A stretch of DNA of 64,000 bases. It comes from Acanthochlamys bracteata (taxonomy: Eukaryota; Streptophyta; Magnoliopsida; Pandanales; Velloziaceae). The stretch is from the NCBI GenBank assembly GCA_019914995.1, contig CM034134.1:1940145-2004144 (forward strand). The letters are read 5' to 3'. Numbering within the stretch: the stretch's first letter is position 1; every line of letters starts with the position of its first letter. Shown here piece by piece: positions 35,807 to 47,339 of the stretch. Below the pieces are notes generated by a model. That model had not been told where the DNA came from, ran no database searches, and saw nothing but the letters and a program-made list of their open reading frames with translations. Both the position numbers and the translations under genes were made by a program.

Positions 35807-36686
35807 ACATGTGCTTTGTAATAAAGTTGGTGTTAAATACGACACACGAAATTGTCCTGAAAATTCAAATAGAAAGAGAGAAAAAAAATATAAGATAATT
35901 ATTTACTTAGTTTTGATGTATGATATTCCAACTGTTTCTTAGAATACTTAGTTTTCAAGGATAATGATGTTAAAGTCTCAATAGTGGTTCCCTCTCAATG
36001 ATGAGAAAGTGTTTGGGTGCATGACATGTAGTTTGAGCTGAAGCATTCTACATGTTTTGTATAGTCTATTAACTTGTTTAATTGTAATATTTTGTATGAT
36101 AGCTAGCGTGTCATGTCATGTTTTGTCTTGAATTTTTGACCTTGTGTGACCTCTTTTGGGATTTGGGTAACCATGTTAGAGGTCTGTGCGATCTTCTATA
36201 GTTTTTCTTAAGAGTTACCAACTTGTTATCGATCCAGTGCTATCTTTTATTTGTGTCTTATACGAGGTTGCTATGTTATATTTACTTGGTTCGGAATTTT
36301 CTCCCAAATCCGAAAATTCTCACTCCATCGGATTATACTTTCACTAACAACTTTCGTATTCTCTTTCCTCCTCTTATTTTAATTCTTTCATTATTCTTAA
36401 CTTAATTCTTTTATTAATATAATTCCACTTGGTTAACTTAATTCTATTTTTTTAATTAACTTAATTCTGTGTGACCTTTTGTAGTTTTCTATTAATTTGG
36501 TCTTCTTTTGTCTATTTATTGTTTCTACCCTTTTTTCCCTTGTTTGTCTGTTTATTGTTCCTATGACTGTATTTCAACCATATATGATATCATTTTGACC
36601 ACAACCTTGTATGACCCAAGTGCAATCCTGTGCGACTCAGTATTAACCCAACTCCAAACTAGTACTAACCCAGGTGCGACTTTATG
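35807..36686 (+). repeat. Direct-repeat flank right of the FAR1-type element remnant
   Basis: No gene is visible. 36180-36680 repeats the block types seen at 32401-33215 in the same orientation. Bases about 36145-36170 (acctcttttgggatttgggt) are also similar to 50607-50626 near the second Ulp1 remnant, suggesting related element tails. Confidence 0.6.
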
Positions 36687-37397
36687 TAGGGATGGCAATA
36701 TATGACCCGATCCGAAACCGACTCACTTAATCAAGGTTAGGGTTAAAAAATTTGACCCGTATAAACATATGGGGTGGGTTAGGGTTGAACGAATTTGACC
36801 CGGTTATTAAATGGGTCGATCCGAGTTAACCCAAAATTGAGCCACCAACCCGAACTATATATCTTGAAGGAATAATATTTGATTTTTCCTTTCCGTATAT
36901 TAAAATATTGCCAATAAAAATAATCAGTAATAGTAATTTATAAATTATTACATTATATAGTATTTAAAATTAATTGTTATTTCTATATTTTAGTAAAATA
37001 GTGTAAGATGAGAATTATAATATTATCGAAAGTATTACTACGTAGGTGTTTCTATAATGATGAATTTGAATTTCGTATAAAAATTTTTAACAAAATTTTG
37101 TTAGATAGCTATGTTTATCAAAATTATTAGTATATATTTATAATCATAAAATTTCAATTGTCAACACATATTTTCAAAAAATAAAATAAAAATAAAAATA
37201 AATTTTTTTTTTGAATATTTTAAGGACCGATGAAGATACTAAAGAATGCACATTTTGATAGGTATTCACTATATCTCATCATTAAGAACATCGTGCACTT
37301 CCATTACAACTGATCTTATAATTTCGCTAAATTTTAAAAATATAAAATTAATAATTGATAATTTTAATTATTAAATGGGTTGACCTGAATTTGATAG
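36687..37397. mobile_element. hAT-like non-autonomous element, copy B (right end truncated)
   Basis: The left terminus tagggatggcaat is followed by a gacccg/cgggtc-rich subterminal region (36700-36850) and an AT-rich core collinear with copies at 17611-18284 and 52990-53800. The right end breaks off after ttaaatgggttgacctgaat at the start of the 240-bp tandem duplication. Coding sequence is absent. Confidence 0.65.
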
Positions 37398-37447
37398 AAT
37401 TAAGTGCTTGAGTGCCTGAGTGCTGAACAGTTGGATAGTGCTTCTAA

Positions 37448-37487
<40 letters not shown>

Positions 37488-37850
37488 TGTGGAGATGCTT
37501 ACACTTTTCCTACTGTAGGCACTCCTAGACTCCTATCATGCATCGGACGGCCAGGATTAATCTCACGGGATGAGCGGCTGTGATCCAACATTTTGTTCAC
37601 GCGTTCACTCCCTTACCCGTTGACCTGAATTTGATAGAATTGAGTGCCTGAGTGTTGAACAGTTGGATAGTGCTTCTAACGTGCTATATATATATATATA
37701 TATATATAATATGTGGAGATGCATACACTTTTCCTACTGTAGGCACTCCTAGACTCCTATCATGCATCGGACGGTCAGGATTAATCTCACGGGATGAGCG
37801 GTTGTGATCCAACATTTTGTTCACGCGTTCACTCCCTTACCCGTTGACGC
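37380..37850 (+). repeat. 240-bp tandem duplication containing (TA)n tracts
   Basis: The unit starts ttgacctgaatttgatagaa at 37380 and again at 37620, and ends cactcccttacccg. Both units include a (TA)n run (about 37455-37481 and 37685-37708, of different length) followed by ggagatgcttacactttt or its variant. The unit includes the last bases of the hAT-like copy B, so the duplication is younger than that insertion. Confidence 0.85.
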
Positions 37851-38699
37851 ACGTGTCTTCCTTTTGACTGCGTGTGTGTCTCACCTCGTCACTCAAAATC
37901 TTGAAAACTTCTCCTAGTAGATTTATTTTCCACCGCAGATCTCTTCGTTGAGCTTGATGCCGAGATTTCGAGTGACGATGACTAGCAGATCAGGAACTTT
38001 AGAGTCAGGCTGAAGATGAAACAATGGTCCCGACCGAAGAAACTCAATCTCGCTTAGAGTGAAGATGCCGAAATCATCTCCTCATCTTCAATTTCTTGAT
38101 AATTTTTCTTAAAATTTTCCTCTAAATTTTGATATAGTTTCGGTATGTTTATATTTGCTATCTTTCTGAAATGTTTTGCTTAGATGTTGTCGTAGCTTTT
38201 CTATCTTGCAAAGTTTAGATTTTCCTCTAAATTTGGTCCTCTAAAATTTCCTCTAATTTCTGGTCTTCTAACTTTTCCTCTTTTTAGCTTAGATGTTATG
38301 AGCCTCTAAAATTTCCTCCATTTAGCGTAGATTTCTTTTGTTATTTGTCACTCAATTCTATCTTATGAAACTCTAATGCAAGTGAAATAATAAGGAGAAA
38401 ATTGTTCGGATATTTGAAATGTTCTGGTAGCCGAAAAAACAAAGGTTCTATGTACCTTGTGTTGTTGGTTGCTTGGGTATACTTTAATGCTTATCTTTGT
38501 TTGTTTTTCTTTTTAATTTCTTTTTCTTGGTATACTTCTGGAAGGATAGAGAAAGCGAAGAGAAAAATGAGAGGAGAAGGAAGACACGTGCATGAACAGG
38601 TGTGGGACTGAACGAAATGTTGGATCACAACCCCTCATCCCGCAAGATCAAATTATGAACGGGTTTGGTGGAAGGATGGATAAACTATATCTACATCAA
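37709..38699. mobile_element. Non-autonomous MULE-like element with inverted ends in (TA)n
   Basis: Inner parts of the ends are inverted copies of each other: gttgtgatccaacattttgt (37801-37820) with cgcacgtgtcttcctt (37848-37863) on the left, matched by the complement of 38580-38650 (ggaagacacgtgcatg, then gaaatgttggatcacaac). The outermost bases are less alike. Each end abuts a (TA)n tract. The interior (37870-38580) has no recognised domain; the 69-codon frame at 38402-38611 is not convincing as a gene. Confidence 0.6.
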
Positions 38700-38720
38700 T
38701 ATATATATATATATATATAT

Positions 38721-39370
38721 CAGACCGGTTATGTGTATTGTTCGTGCATATTGAATCACAACCGTCGGATCAAAATTCGATGGCTGTGATCCGAAGACCA
38801 CGCTCTTCATTTCGCATGCCCTTCAGCAAGACACGTTTAATTTTTAAAAATTCTTTTTTTTTTAATTTCCCCTTCTTCTTCTCCCTCCTATTCGCTCTCT
38901 TCTCCCTCCGAGCGATTGCCTCTCGATCGATTTGGTGCGGTTTGACGATCGCCTGCCACCATTTTTCTTAATTTCTTCTCCTTCCTTCAATTCCTCAGCC
39001 AATTTCATCTTTCCTGCAAACAATAGCCACCTGTAGCTCCAACACTACGGCGAAACATCCTCGTTGCCGGCCGGCGATCGTCATTCGGAGCTCCGTAATC
39101 GCGTCGTTCTCTTCCTCACCTTCTTTTAATCATTTTGGATTGATCGATTTCATTAATTTCGACACCAAGCGTGTTCTCGACGATCAATTTTGTCTAATTT
39201 CGTTCTTGGTTGATCAATTTTATCAACATTCTATTTATATGCATTCTTTTCTAATTTTTCTTGAATTTTTTTTCTAGCTTGGCGCTGCCAATGACGATGC
39301 GTTCAAATGAAGGTTTTTCAACGATTATTCAGAGATGAGCATGAAGTGTTCTTTTTTTTTTTTCTAACTG
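38721..39370 (+). repeat. Left terminal inverted repeat of the MULE
   Basis: It pairs with about 44275-44952. It is C/T-rich with cgatcg-containing sequence, and ends in a region reading gaagtgttctttttt near the inner limit, where the right TIR reads aaacacttcatgctcg on the + strand. Downstream, 39371-40080 shows partial repeats of tgttgaaggtttt and no gene. Confidence 0.85.
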
Positions 39371-40079
39371 GAATGCCTGTGTTCTTTTTAATTTTATGTT
39401 GAAGGTTTTTCAACATTTGAAGATGGTAGCGCCAGAATGCAAATGGTGAATGCATCTTTTTCTTTAACGTTGAAGGTTTTCTAGCTCGGCGCTGCCACTA
39501 GATGCATGTGTTCTTTTTTTTTATGTTGAAGGTTTTCCAAGCACCGACCCACCTTCAAATGAGCCGCTAGGAATTTTTTCTTCACCACATTCACATAATT
39601 TCAATTCCAAGTGTAGCTTGTTTGATTTAAATTCTAATTTGACATAATTTCAATTTCAATTCCAGCAGATGTTTTTTTTATGGTTTTATCCTCCCTCTCT
39701 TTTGTGTAGATGAATGGATGATGTAGACACAGACTGGTGAAGATGGAGACACGAAGGAAGAGCAAACTGAAAATGCTGATTCTTCTTCTTGATGCTTTTT
39801 TGTAAAATTATGTGAATGCATATTGTTGAAGCTTACTAATCAGTGAGCTGATTGATATCGAGCTATTTCATCGATCATATGCATTAGTGAATGTAATGTT
39901 GTGTGAGTTTTGTATTGTAGGGAAGATATTGAATGTTTTGTATGATGTTAATGACCGAAAACTGTTCAGTGAAAATTTTGTATGATTTATAGAAGTTGTT
40001 CGTGTTAATTGAATGGTGCAGTGAGTAGAATGTAAATGTTATATTTTAGTGGAATGGAATGTAAAATTTATCTTCAGGT

Positions 40080-40500
40080 TATCTTTAGTTTGAGTGAATG
40101 TTTGAACAGAGAAGAACATTTGAATGCTTCAGTGAATGTTTAGTTTATGTGAATGCTCAATGTGAGCTTATGTAATTGTGAATGTAATGCTCAAGTGGAG
40201 CTATGTTTAAGTGATTGCAAATGTGAGCTATGCAAGTGTGAATGCTCATTATGAGATATGTACTTGTGAATGTAATGCTCAAGTGGAGAAATGTTTAAGT
40301 GAATACAAGTGTGAGCTATGCAAGTGAATGTAAGTGTGAATGCTCATTGTGAGCTATGTACTTTTGAATGTAATAGGTGGAGCTATGTTTAACTGAATGC
40401 AATCATGAGCAGTGCAAGTGAATGTGAAAGTGTGAATGCGATACTCAAGTGAGCTATGTCTAGTGAATGCAAGTGTGAGCTATTTAAGTGAATGCTTATG
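40080..40500 (+). repeat. Degenerate tandem repeat (about 100-bp units) rich in gtgaatg
   Basis: The unit tgaatgtaatgctcaagtgg, agctatgtttaagtga, tgtgagctatgcaagtg, tgtgaatgctcat recurs at least three times between about 40155 and 40500, with substitutions and small indels. It lies inside the MULE, upstream of the pyrimidine tract and on the far side of the transposase gene's 3' end. Confidence 0.8.
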
Positions 40501-40514
40501 GATAAATACCCTAT

Positions 40515-41097
40515 CTTTATAAAATATATTTTTTTCCACTTTTTTAATTTATTGTTTTTTGGAATCATTTTATCTTCACTTCTTTTTTTACATTTCTTTT
40601 CATTTTTTTATTTAACTTCTTTTCCTGACTGTTTTTTTTTTCACTTTCTTTTTTCACTATTTTTTACTTTCTTTTTTCACTGTTTTTTTCCGGTTCTTTT
40701 CTTTCACTATTTTTCTTAAATTATTTTTTCAGTTATTTTGTTACTGTTCCTTTCTCATTATTTTTGTTTCATTTCTTTTTTTACTATTTTTTAATGTTTC
40801 TTTTTCATTTTTTTATTTTGCTTATTTTTTTCACTATTGTTTTTACTTTTTCTATTTCACTATATTTTTTGAATTATTTTTTCACTTCTATGTTTACTGT
40901 TTTTTTATTTTTTTATTTCACTTCTTTTCTTCAGTATTATTTCACTATTTTTTTCCACTTTTTCTATTTCATATTTTTTTGGAATTATTTTTTTCACTTC
41001 ATTTTTTGTTGTTTTTTTTCATTTTTTATTTCACTTCTTTTTTTTTCACTGTTTTTTTCTATTTTTTCTATTTCACTTTTTTTGTCATTATTTTTTT
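40515..41097 (+). repeat. Pyrimidine-rich degenerate repeat (TTTTTCACT units)
   Basis: Almost 600 bases consist of runs of T broken by ttcac, tttcactattt and similar. The strand bias is extreme. The apparent proteins at 40492-40719 and 40764-41141 are Phe-rich translations of this tract and are not genes. Confidence 0.85.
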
Positions 41098-41541
41098 GGG
41101 TTAATAGAGGTAAATGTTGGAAATCCAAACAGGAAGAATAACAATTGAAGATAAGAGTTGCATATAATAAATTGCTCATTATACAATGCAACTTGATAAG
41201 ACTGAATACAACATCCAAATGCTTCCAAAAATGCGAAAAGCATTCATCATCTTATTTTAAATGAATAGCTAACTCTTCATCGTCATTGTCTTTTTCTTCA
41301 CTAGTATCTTTGCATTTCTCCATCATTTCTACTTTGTCCCCATCATCATCTCTTCCAAACTGAAAATTAATAGTGATGACAAATGTTAAGAAAAGTTTGA
41401 ATTCAAAAAAGAATGTATGCTACTAATCAAAACTAAGCAAATAATTTTACGTACTTATCTTATTCTTTATGTTTGGATTTTCAGAATAATTTTGTTTGTC
41501 TTGTTGAATACCAGACTTATTACAATATGCGTATTTTCTAT

Positions 41542-43663
41542 CTATTTTTGCTTTGGCATTTGCAATGGCTTTTTCTTCAAACCTCCTTTTATTCTACTAT
41601 TACCCTTATAAGTAGTTCCTTCTTTTTTTCTTCCCTTAGTTTGTGAGATATTATGATTCAATAGTAAGACATGAGATGCATCAACTTGGGCTATTTCTTC
41701 TAATGCTTTCAATAAAATTTGATAGCCCTCGTCAGTTTCAACAACTTCATAAACCAATTGGTTACAAACTATCTGTAGGTGTGTAGTTATGAGTAACTCA
41801 GCATTCCTATGCCCACATAAAGATCCACCATCATATTTAGCTCTATACTTGTTTGCCATTTTCTTAAACCGCTGAAGAATAAAGTGATCTGGTATTTCTA
41901 TATCCCGACTCAGAAAAACATTGACAAAATGTCCACAACGAATCCCCATAAACTCAAAAAGCTTGCATTCACAGCTACCTTACTTTGTTGTTGTATTGAA
42001 CTTCACCTTTCACTCACGCCGATCATCTTCCACTCGAAATCTATAAATATAACTTGTGTAGCCGTCACTACCCTTTCATCGTCATGCAGCACATACTCAG
42101 TTTGAGCTTCTTCAAATTCTTGTTTGAATCTGTTGTACACATTTCTCGTGTACATTTTTGCTGCACTTGGTAAGACAAATGCATTTCCTCCACAATGCGA
42201 CACGAGTGTTCACTCATATAACTTTTTTTCTTTTCTTTCTCGATGATTTTACTCAAACACTTTTCATTCTTCAACACAAACTCTCAAAGTGTCGTTCTCG
42301 ACTGGAAATTTTTTTGTAAACACCATTCATACCTTCGGATCGTCCGGTAGTGTTCATACCGGCATAAAAAAGTATCCAACTTATAGACGGGTGCCCAATT
42401 TGTCTAATCTCATATATTTCGCGGAACCACTTATTCTCCTGCAATTCATATGTAGACAATAATTTCTTTCACCGAATCTCAAAAGTGGTAGGAGTATAAC
42501 TTTCCCTAATGCACCTTTACATATCTTTCTTGAAATTTGAACTTTTGAAATACACATATGAAAGCCTTTCGGCAAATCTTTTGAAAATATGCCACAAATA
42601 AAATCTATGTCGTGTATTAGAAAATACCTTTACAACAGCTGTAGTCATATCTCTATCTTGATATGTAATGATTGAATTTGGAGCATCACCGCCTATAACT
42701 GCAAGCCATGTGTTAGAGAACCACTGAAAGGATTCCTCTATCTCATCTAAAAGTAGTGCACAATCAAACTGGATTGACTGCATGTGATGATTGACTTCAG
42801 AGAATAGAGCAAAGGACATTTTGTACACATTCGTGCGTTAGGTGGTGTTAAATAATACCACATCACCAAAATACTGAAATTGTGTGCGTGATTTGCCATC
42901 TATCTAAAAAATTTATTGCCCTTGACCCTTCATCCATCTATATTGCAATAAAAAACTCGAGTCTTCTATACTCTTCCTTTTAAAGAAATTAAGGGCTGCG
43001 GTAGCATCGCCACTGATAGATTTTTTGTATTTTTTCGAGCGGCACAAATGGTTCTAACAATCTCTATCATCAAAACCATAATGAGGTCCGTCAAGTATAT
43101 CTGCAATCTTAGCGACGGGTATGCCTTAATCTCGAAAAGAGTCAATCAATCTCTTAGCTGCAATGGGCAAATTTTGCAGACGACTATATGCATTCTTTTT
43201 GCCGGGTTAACTAAATCGTGATTGTGTTTACCTTCATAACCCACCACTTCCCATATTTCTTTAAGTTGTTTTTTCACTCTCATTGTTGCAGAGCATCCAC
43301 ACTTCGTCGTACTTGTGCTTCTCTTTCTTTTTGCTTCTTTCTCGAATTCGTCATTTGTCTTTTGCAGTCCCCGGCTTCTGTGATTTCTATAACGATCACA
43401 GGTTATTTGACAAAGAGTGACTTCATCAGAGTTAGTTCGTGTTTTATTTCGTAGCATCGAGGGCTTCAAATGTCATCCCTAAGCACGGTGACTTGTCACT
43501 CTCGTTGCGTTCATTTGGAGTTGGAGAAGAAGAACAGAGCTGGCAATCTGAATTAAACATAGAGAAAAAAATGTAAACAACAACATTCAAAACTCCATAA
43601 TGAAAGAAAGAGAAAAGCCATGATCTTTTCTTGAATGGAAATACCTATGTCAAGCTGAGCCAT
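41542..43663 (-). pseudogene. FAR1/FHY3-like (MULE-type) transposase, copy 2
   Basis: A start ATG at 43661-43663 gives a 19-bp first exon (MAQLDI..) followed by a gtattt donor; exon 2 resumes after ttaattcag near 43551 and reaches CLGMTFEALDATK, the usual start of the FAR1 DNA-binding domain. After a frame break come TKCGCSATMRVKKQLKEIWE and YEGKHNHDL (43146-43469). The transposase core is at 42517-42828 (FDCALLLDEIEESFQWFSN, then DMTTAVVKVFSNTRHRFYLW). A SWIM-like C-terminal part and a basic tail (KGRKKEGTTYKGNSRIKGG) end at 41542. Several frame changes remain, and the first domain appears to have an internal deletion, so activity is unlikely. It is the transposase of the surrounding long-TIR MULE. 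Confidence 0.85.
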
Positions 43664-44274
43664 TGTGAGTAGAAGAAGAGATGAATATGAAAAAAAAGTT
43701 TAGAAACAATGGTGAATTGCAAAGTTGGCAAAATTAGAGGAAGCACTTCATGATTCATACATCATTCACAAGCTTTCATCAATTTATTGTCCTGAACAAT
43801 TCCATTGACAACACTTTTTCATTCATAACGGATCTTTACAACATTCACAAGTCTTTACAATATTTGCAACAATTTTGTTTACGTTACAATTCACAACAAA
43901 ATACAAGGTTGTTGCTTACAGTTTTGTTTCTAGTCATTCACAACACAACATTTACAAATTTTTTAGTGGACAACTTTCACTGGACAGTAGACTCTTCACA
44001 TCGCGTCTCCATCCTCATACGCGTGTTCATTCATCTTCATAAAACAGAGGAACGATAGAAAGAAAAATTAGGCAAAATGGAAATACAATCCAACAAAGGA
44101 AAAAGAAAATTCAAATCAAACAGAAATTGAATTGAAATCTAGATCAAATGCGTGCAATTGACATTGAAATTTCCTGACAAAATTTTCTTCTCCTCGTCAT
44201 TAGCGTGTTAAAAAAAAAATCAAGAAAAATTAGAAAAGAATACATATAAGTAGAATGTTGATGAAAGATCTACG
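43664..44274. other. MULE 5' non-coding region between transposase start and right TIR
   Basis: It holds repeated cattcac and ttacaac motifs, the inverted counterpart of the gtgaatg motifs on the other side of the gene. It should contain the transposase promoter. The 102-codon open frame at 43750-44058 is a translation of these motifs. Confidence 0.5.
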
Positions 44275-44952
44275 GGTACAAAAAAAATAAACACTTCATG
44301 CTCGTCTCTGCATAATCGTTGAAAAACCTTCATTTGAACGCATCGTCACTGGCAGCACCGAGCTAGAAAAAAATGGAAAAAAAAATTAGAAAAGAACGCA
44401 TATAAGTAGAATGTTGATGAAATTGATCAACCAAGAATGAAACATATAAAATTGATTAGAAAAAAAATTCCTATCTTACCGGGTCCTACCATCGCCGACA
44501 ACACGCTCGGTGTCGGAATTGATGAAATCGACCAATCAAGAACGATTAAAAGAAGGTGAGGAAGAGAACAGCACAAGTTTTGGGCTCCGAATGATGATCG
44601 CCGGCTGGCAACGAGGATGTTTCGCCGCGATGTTCGAGCTACGGGTGGCTATCGGTTGCAAGAAAGATGAAATTGGCCGAGAAATCGAAGAAAGGACAAG
44701 AAATTACGAAAAATGGTGGCTGACGATCATCAAACCGCGCCGAATCGATCAGGAGGCGATCGCTCGGGCAGAGAAGTGATCGAATAGGAGGGAGAAGGAA
44801 GAAGGGGAAATGAAAAAAAAAATTTACCTTGTCTAGCTAAAGGGCATGTGAAATGACTAGCGTGCCCTTCAGCCAGATCGCTGCTACACTTCATCGCATG
44901 GCCATCGGATTTTGATCCGATGGCTATGATTCAATGTGCACATAACTGACCC
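44275..44952 (-). repeat. Right terminal inverted repeat of the MULE
   Basis: It is the reverse complement of about 38721-39370, with moderate divergence. Its outer end cataactgaccc abuts (TA)n at 44953-44968. An 89-codon open frame at 44510-44779 is within the TIR and is not called as a gene. Confidence 0.85.
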
Positions 44953-44968
44953 TATATATATATATATA

Positions 44969-45372
44969 GGTACATGATATTTTTAGAGACACATGGTGCA
45001 TATGCCGGTCAAAAGTAGCCGCTGAGATCTCCAAATCCAATCTTTACTGTTGGATATGGGAAACCATTAGTTTGAAATTTGTTGACAAAATTTCAGCTCA
45101 ATCAAAATAAGAATCAACCTCATTTGGAACTCTTGATTAAAATGACACAAAAAGTTAAAATTGAGAAAGTATATATTTTTCGTTATTGTGATATTTTGAT
45201 CAAGAGTTCTAATGGAGGTGAATTCATATTCCGATTGAGCTGAAATTTTTTTTACATGTTCCCAGCTCAAGGTGCTTCATATCCAATGGTGAAGATTAGA
45301 TTTGGAGTTCTCGCTAGCCACTTTTGACCGTCATATGCACCATGTGCCTCTAAAGATAACATGTGCCTCTAT
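44969..45372. mobile_element. Foldback MITE (about 400 bp, nearly complete palindrome) in (TA)n
   Basis: The left arm (ggtacatgatatttttagag, cacatggtgcatatg, cggtcaaaagtagc, atttcagctcaatc) pairs with the right arm read on the minus strand (ggcacatgttatctttagag, cacatggtgcatatg, cggtcaaaagtggc, atttcagctcaatc) up to a centre near 45170. Both outer edges meet (TA)n tracts. It has no coding capacity. Confidence 0.85.
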
Positions 45373-47240
45373 CATATATATATATATGGTGCGGGATAGT
45401 AGCATATCAGCCTCTGTACTTGATGCCACTGTGCCTTCATCGTTTGATCCGCCATCCAATGGCTCTCCTCGATTAGGGTTAACATTTCCTCCACAAGGCC
45501 GCATAGGGGGAAGACCATCTTTCTCTCATTTTGCGCATCGGAGCTTCCGCGGTGCAATTGGGTCTTTTTTTTCCTACAATTTTCACTTTGTAATTGATGG
45601 GCAAATGTGTCATTTTGAGAAAAAACTTTCTAATTATTACTTTCATTGAAGTTAAAGCGGCGCCATCACTGCTCCAGAGAGGGTTTGCAAATTGAAATGG
45701 AATGATTATTATTCCAAAAATTATCTGTCAAGTTTCAACCATAGAGAGATTTTCTCCTCCTGTAGCTGTTTCCCTATCAATTTAAAATTTAATTTTAATT
45801 ATTCTCTTGCTTCTACCACAGCCTTGATCGATCGACATGTACTTATAATTGTTCAAGTCTCGTGAAATAGGAAAAAAGAAATGGGCAAGAAAAGGTATTC
45901 CCTTTTCTTCTGTGAACTTGATAATTTTTAATCATAAGATTGATATTAGCCATTAAGTAGCTATCTTGAACTTCTTTTTTGATCAAGACATCGCTAGTTC
46001 CTATTAGGTTGATAGTCGCCTGATTTTTGTTTCTTGCGGTCGACACAGTGGGATGCATAACACGATATCGACTTCAAATAGTCGGCAAGTAAGTTACAAA
46101 TAGTCAAAAATGTTGCATTATGGTTGATATCTCGATTCAACACTAGTTGATGTCTCACTTCAGAATGGTGGAGACAGATCCAAGTGTGCGACTGTGTTGG
46201 ACACAATAGAAAATGTTGACGACACTTTTGAACTTGGATAGTTGTTAAGTAAGTTATAAAGTAGGTCGGAATTGTTACATTGTGGTAGTTTCTAAATTAA
46301 ATGCACTGGAAAAACGTAGGGCAAACTTTCTAAATTATTTGAATTTGAAACACTGCATCACTATTTCTAAATTCCTGAAACCATGCGACACTGTTCCAAA
46401 ATCATGTAGGAACCTTGGACGTATTTCTTCCCTGCTTCGGAAAGTGTTCCCTTTTTTTCATCCAATTTCCGATTTCTCTCTTACTGTCGTTGCACCATCG
46501 ATCGACTTTGCTCACGCATTTCGCTCCCGCTGCGGTATACTCCCACACTTCGAGCCGTGATCAACAATCAACCCGCGTCCTCTACGATTGTAAGACGATT
46601 TTCATCGGTAATAGCTAAGCAAACAGCTTGCACCTTCGATTTGTCCTACTCTCATTCTATGGCTCGGATAAATGCCCCCGGGTCAAAAGGTATTCACTTT
46701 TCTTTTCTAAATTTCAAATGTTCTCACCGTGCACATCTCTCTATCCCGAGGCCATATAGGTCCGGTTAAATGAGTTTATTCATAAGATTGATAGTTGGCA
46801 TTAACGTCGCACTCATAAGTTGACTTGAAGGTAATGACTTCCACATAGAAATCAGACATCATTAGCTTGCTTTCCACTCTGTGATGTCGAGACATCTCAC
46901 CAAGCACGGTTGTTGCCTTACCATCGATGTTAATTGAGCTATAACCTAGGCCGTACTTGTTACGTAGTGGTTGATAACTTAGTTCAATGTATTGTTCTTC
47001 TTGTATGAGGTCCATTTGTTAGCTATATTGTCGTCTTTCAGTCGTAATATGTGATTTCTTATTATTTACTTGTGCTCAGAAGTATATTGAAAATATTGAC
47101 CCTATGAGTTCGTTATCTTGTATTCAAATTTTAAGGTCGACGTCGTCAGGTCGATCTTATTTGTTAGGTCATACAATGACATAAGAGATCACGATTTTGG
47201 CTCAAAGGTCGTTAACTGAGATATAAAGTATGGCGTAATT
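45373..47240. other. Mixed repeat DNA, 5' region of the second Ulp1-type element
   Basis: After another short (TA)n (45376-45387) the sequence changes to ggtgcgggatagtagcatat, which could be the start of one more TIR element; no matching other end was found. 46400-46700 resembles in style the leader region before the first Ulp1 copy but has no clear open frame. Several short open frames (for example 45302-45649, 46282-46560) have no domains. Confidence 0.4.
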
Positions 47241-47339
47241 GATTTCATTGTGGTCGATAACTATATTCCTTATACTATGTTATGATAGCTGGGATTGGGT
47301 TTGTAGTATGATTATTACAGCTGCGGAAACATTAACTTC

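Larger units (their letters stand above)
38721..44952 (-). mobile_element. Mutator-like element (MULE) with TIRs of over 600 bp, inserted in (TA)n
   Basis: The left end (38721, cagaccggttatgtg) and right end (minus strand from 44952, gggtcagttatgtg) are inverted repeats that stay alignable for more than 600 bp. Shared blocks include tttccccttcttcttctccc (or its variant), cgaaacatcctcgttgcc and tgcgttcaaatgaaggtttt. Outside each end lies a (TA)n tract (38699-38720 and 44953-44968). Inside are a tandem-repeat block, a pyrimidine tract and a minus-strand FAR1-like transposase gene, which fits a potentially once-autonomous MULE of 6.2 kb. The target duplication cannot be resolved because both flanks are (TA)n. 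Confidence 0.85.

Noticed and set aside
40080..40500. CRISPR-like array
   Set aside because: The repeats are degenerate, with no unique spacers of constant length, and the genome is a plant nuclear genome.
40492..41141. Phe-rich membrane-protein-like frames
   Set aside because: Translations of a low-complexity pyrimidine tract.
44510..44779. 89-codon charged protein in the right TIR
   Set aside because: It lies in the MULE terminal inverted repeat; the equivalent frame is not preserved in the left TIR.
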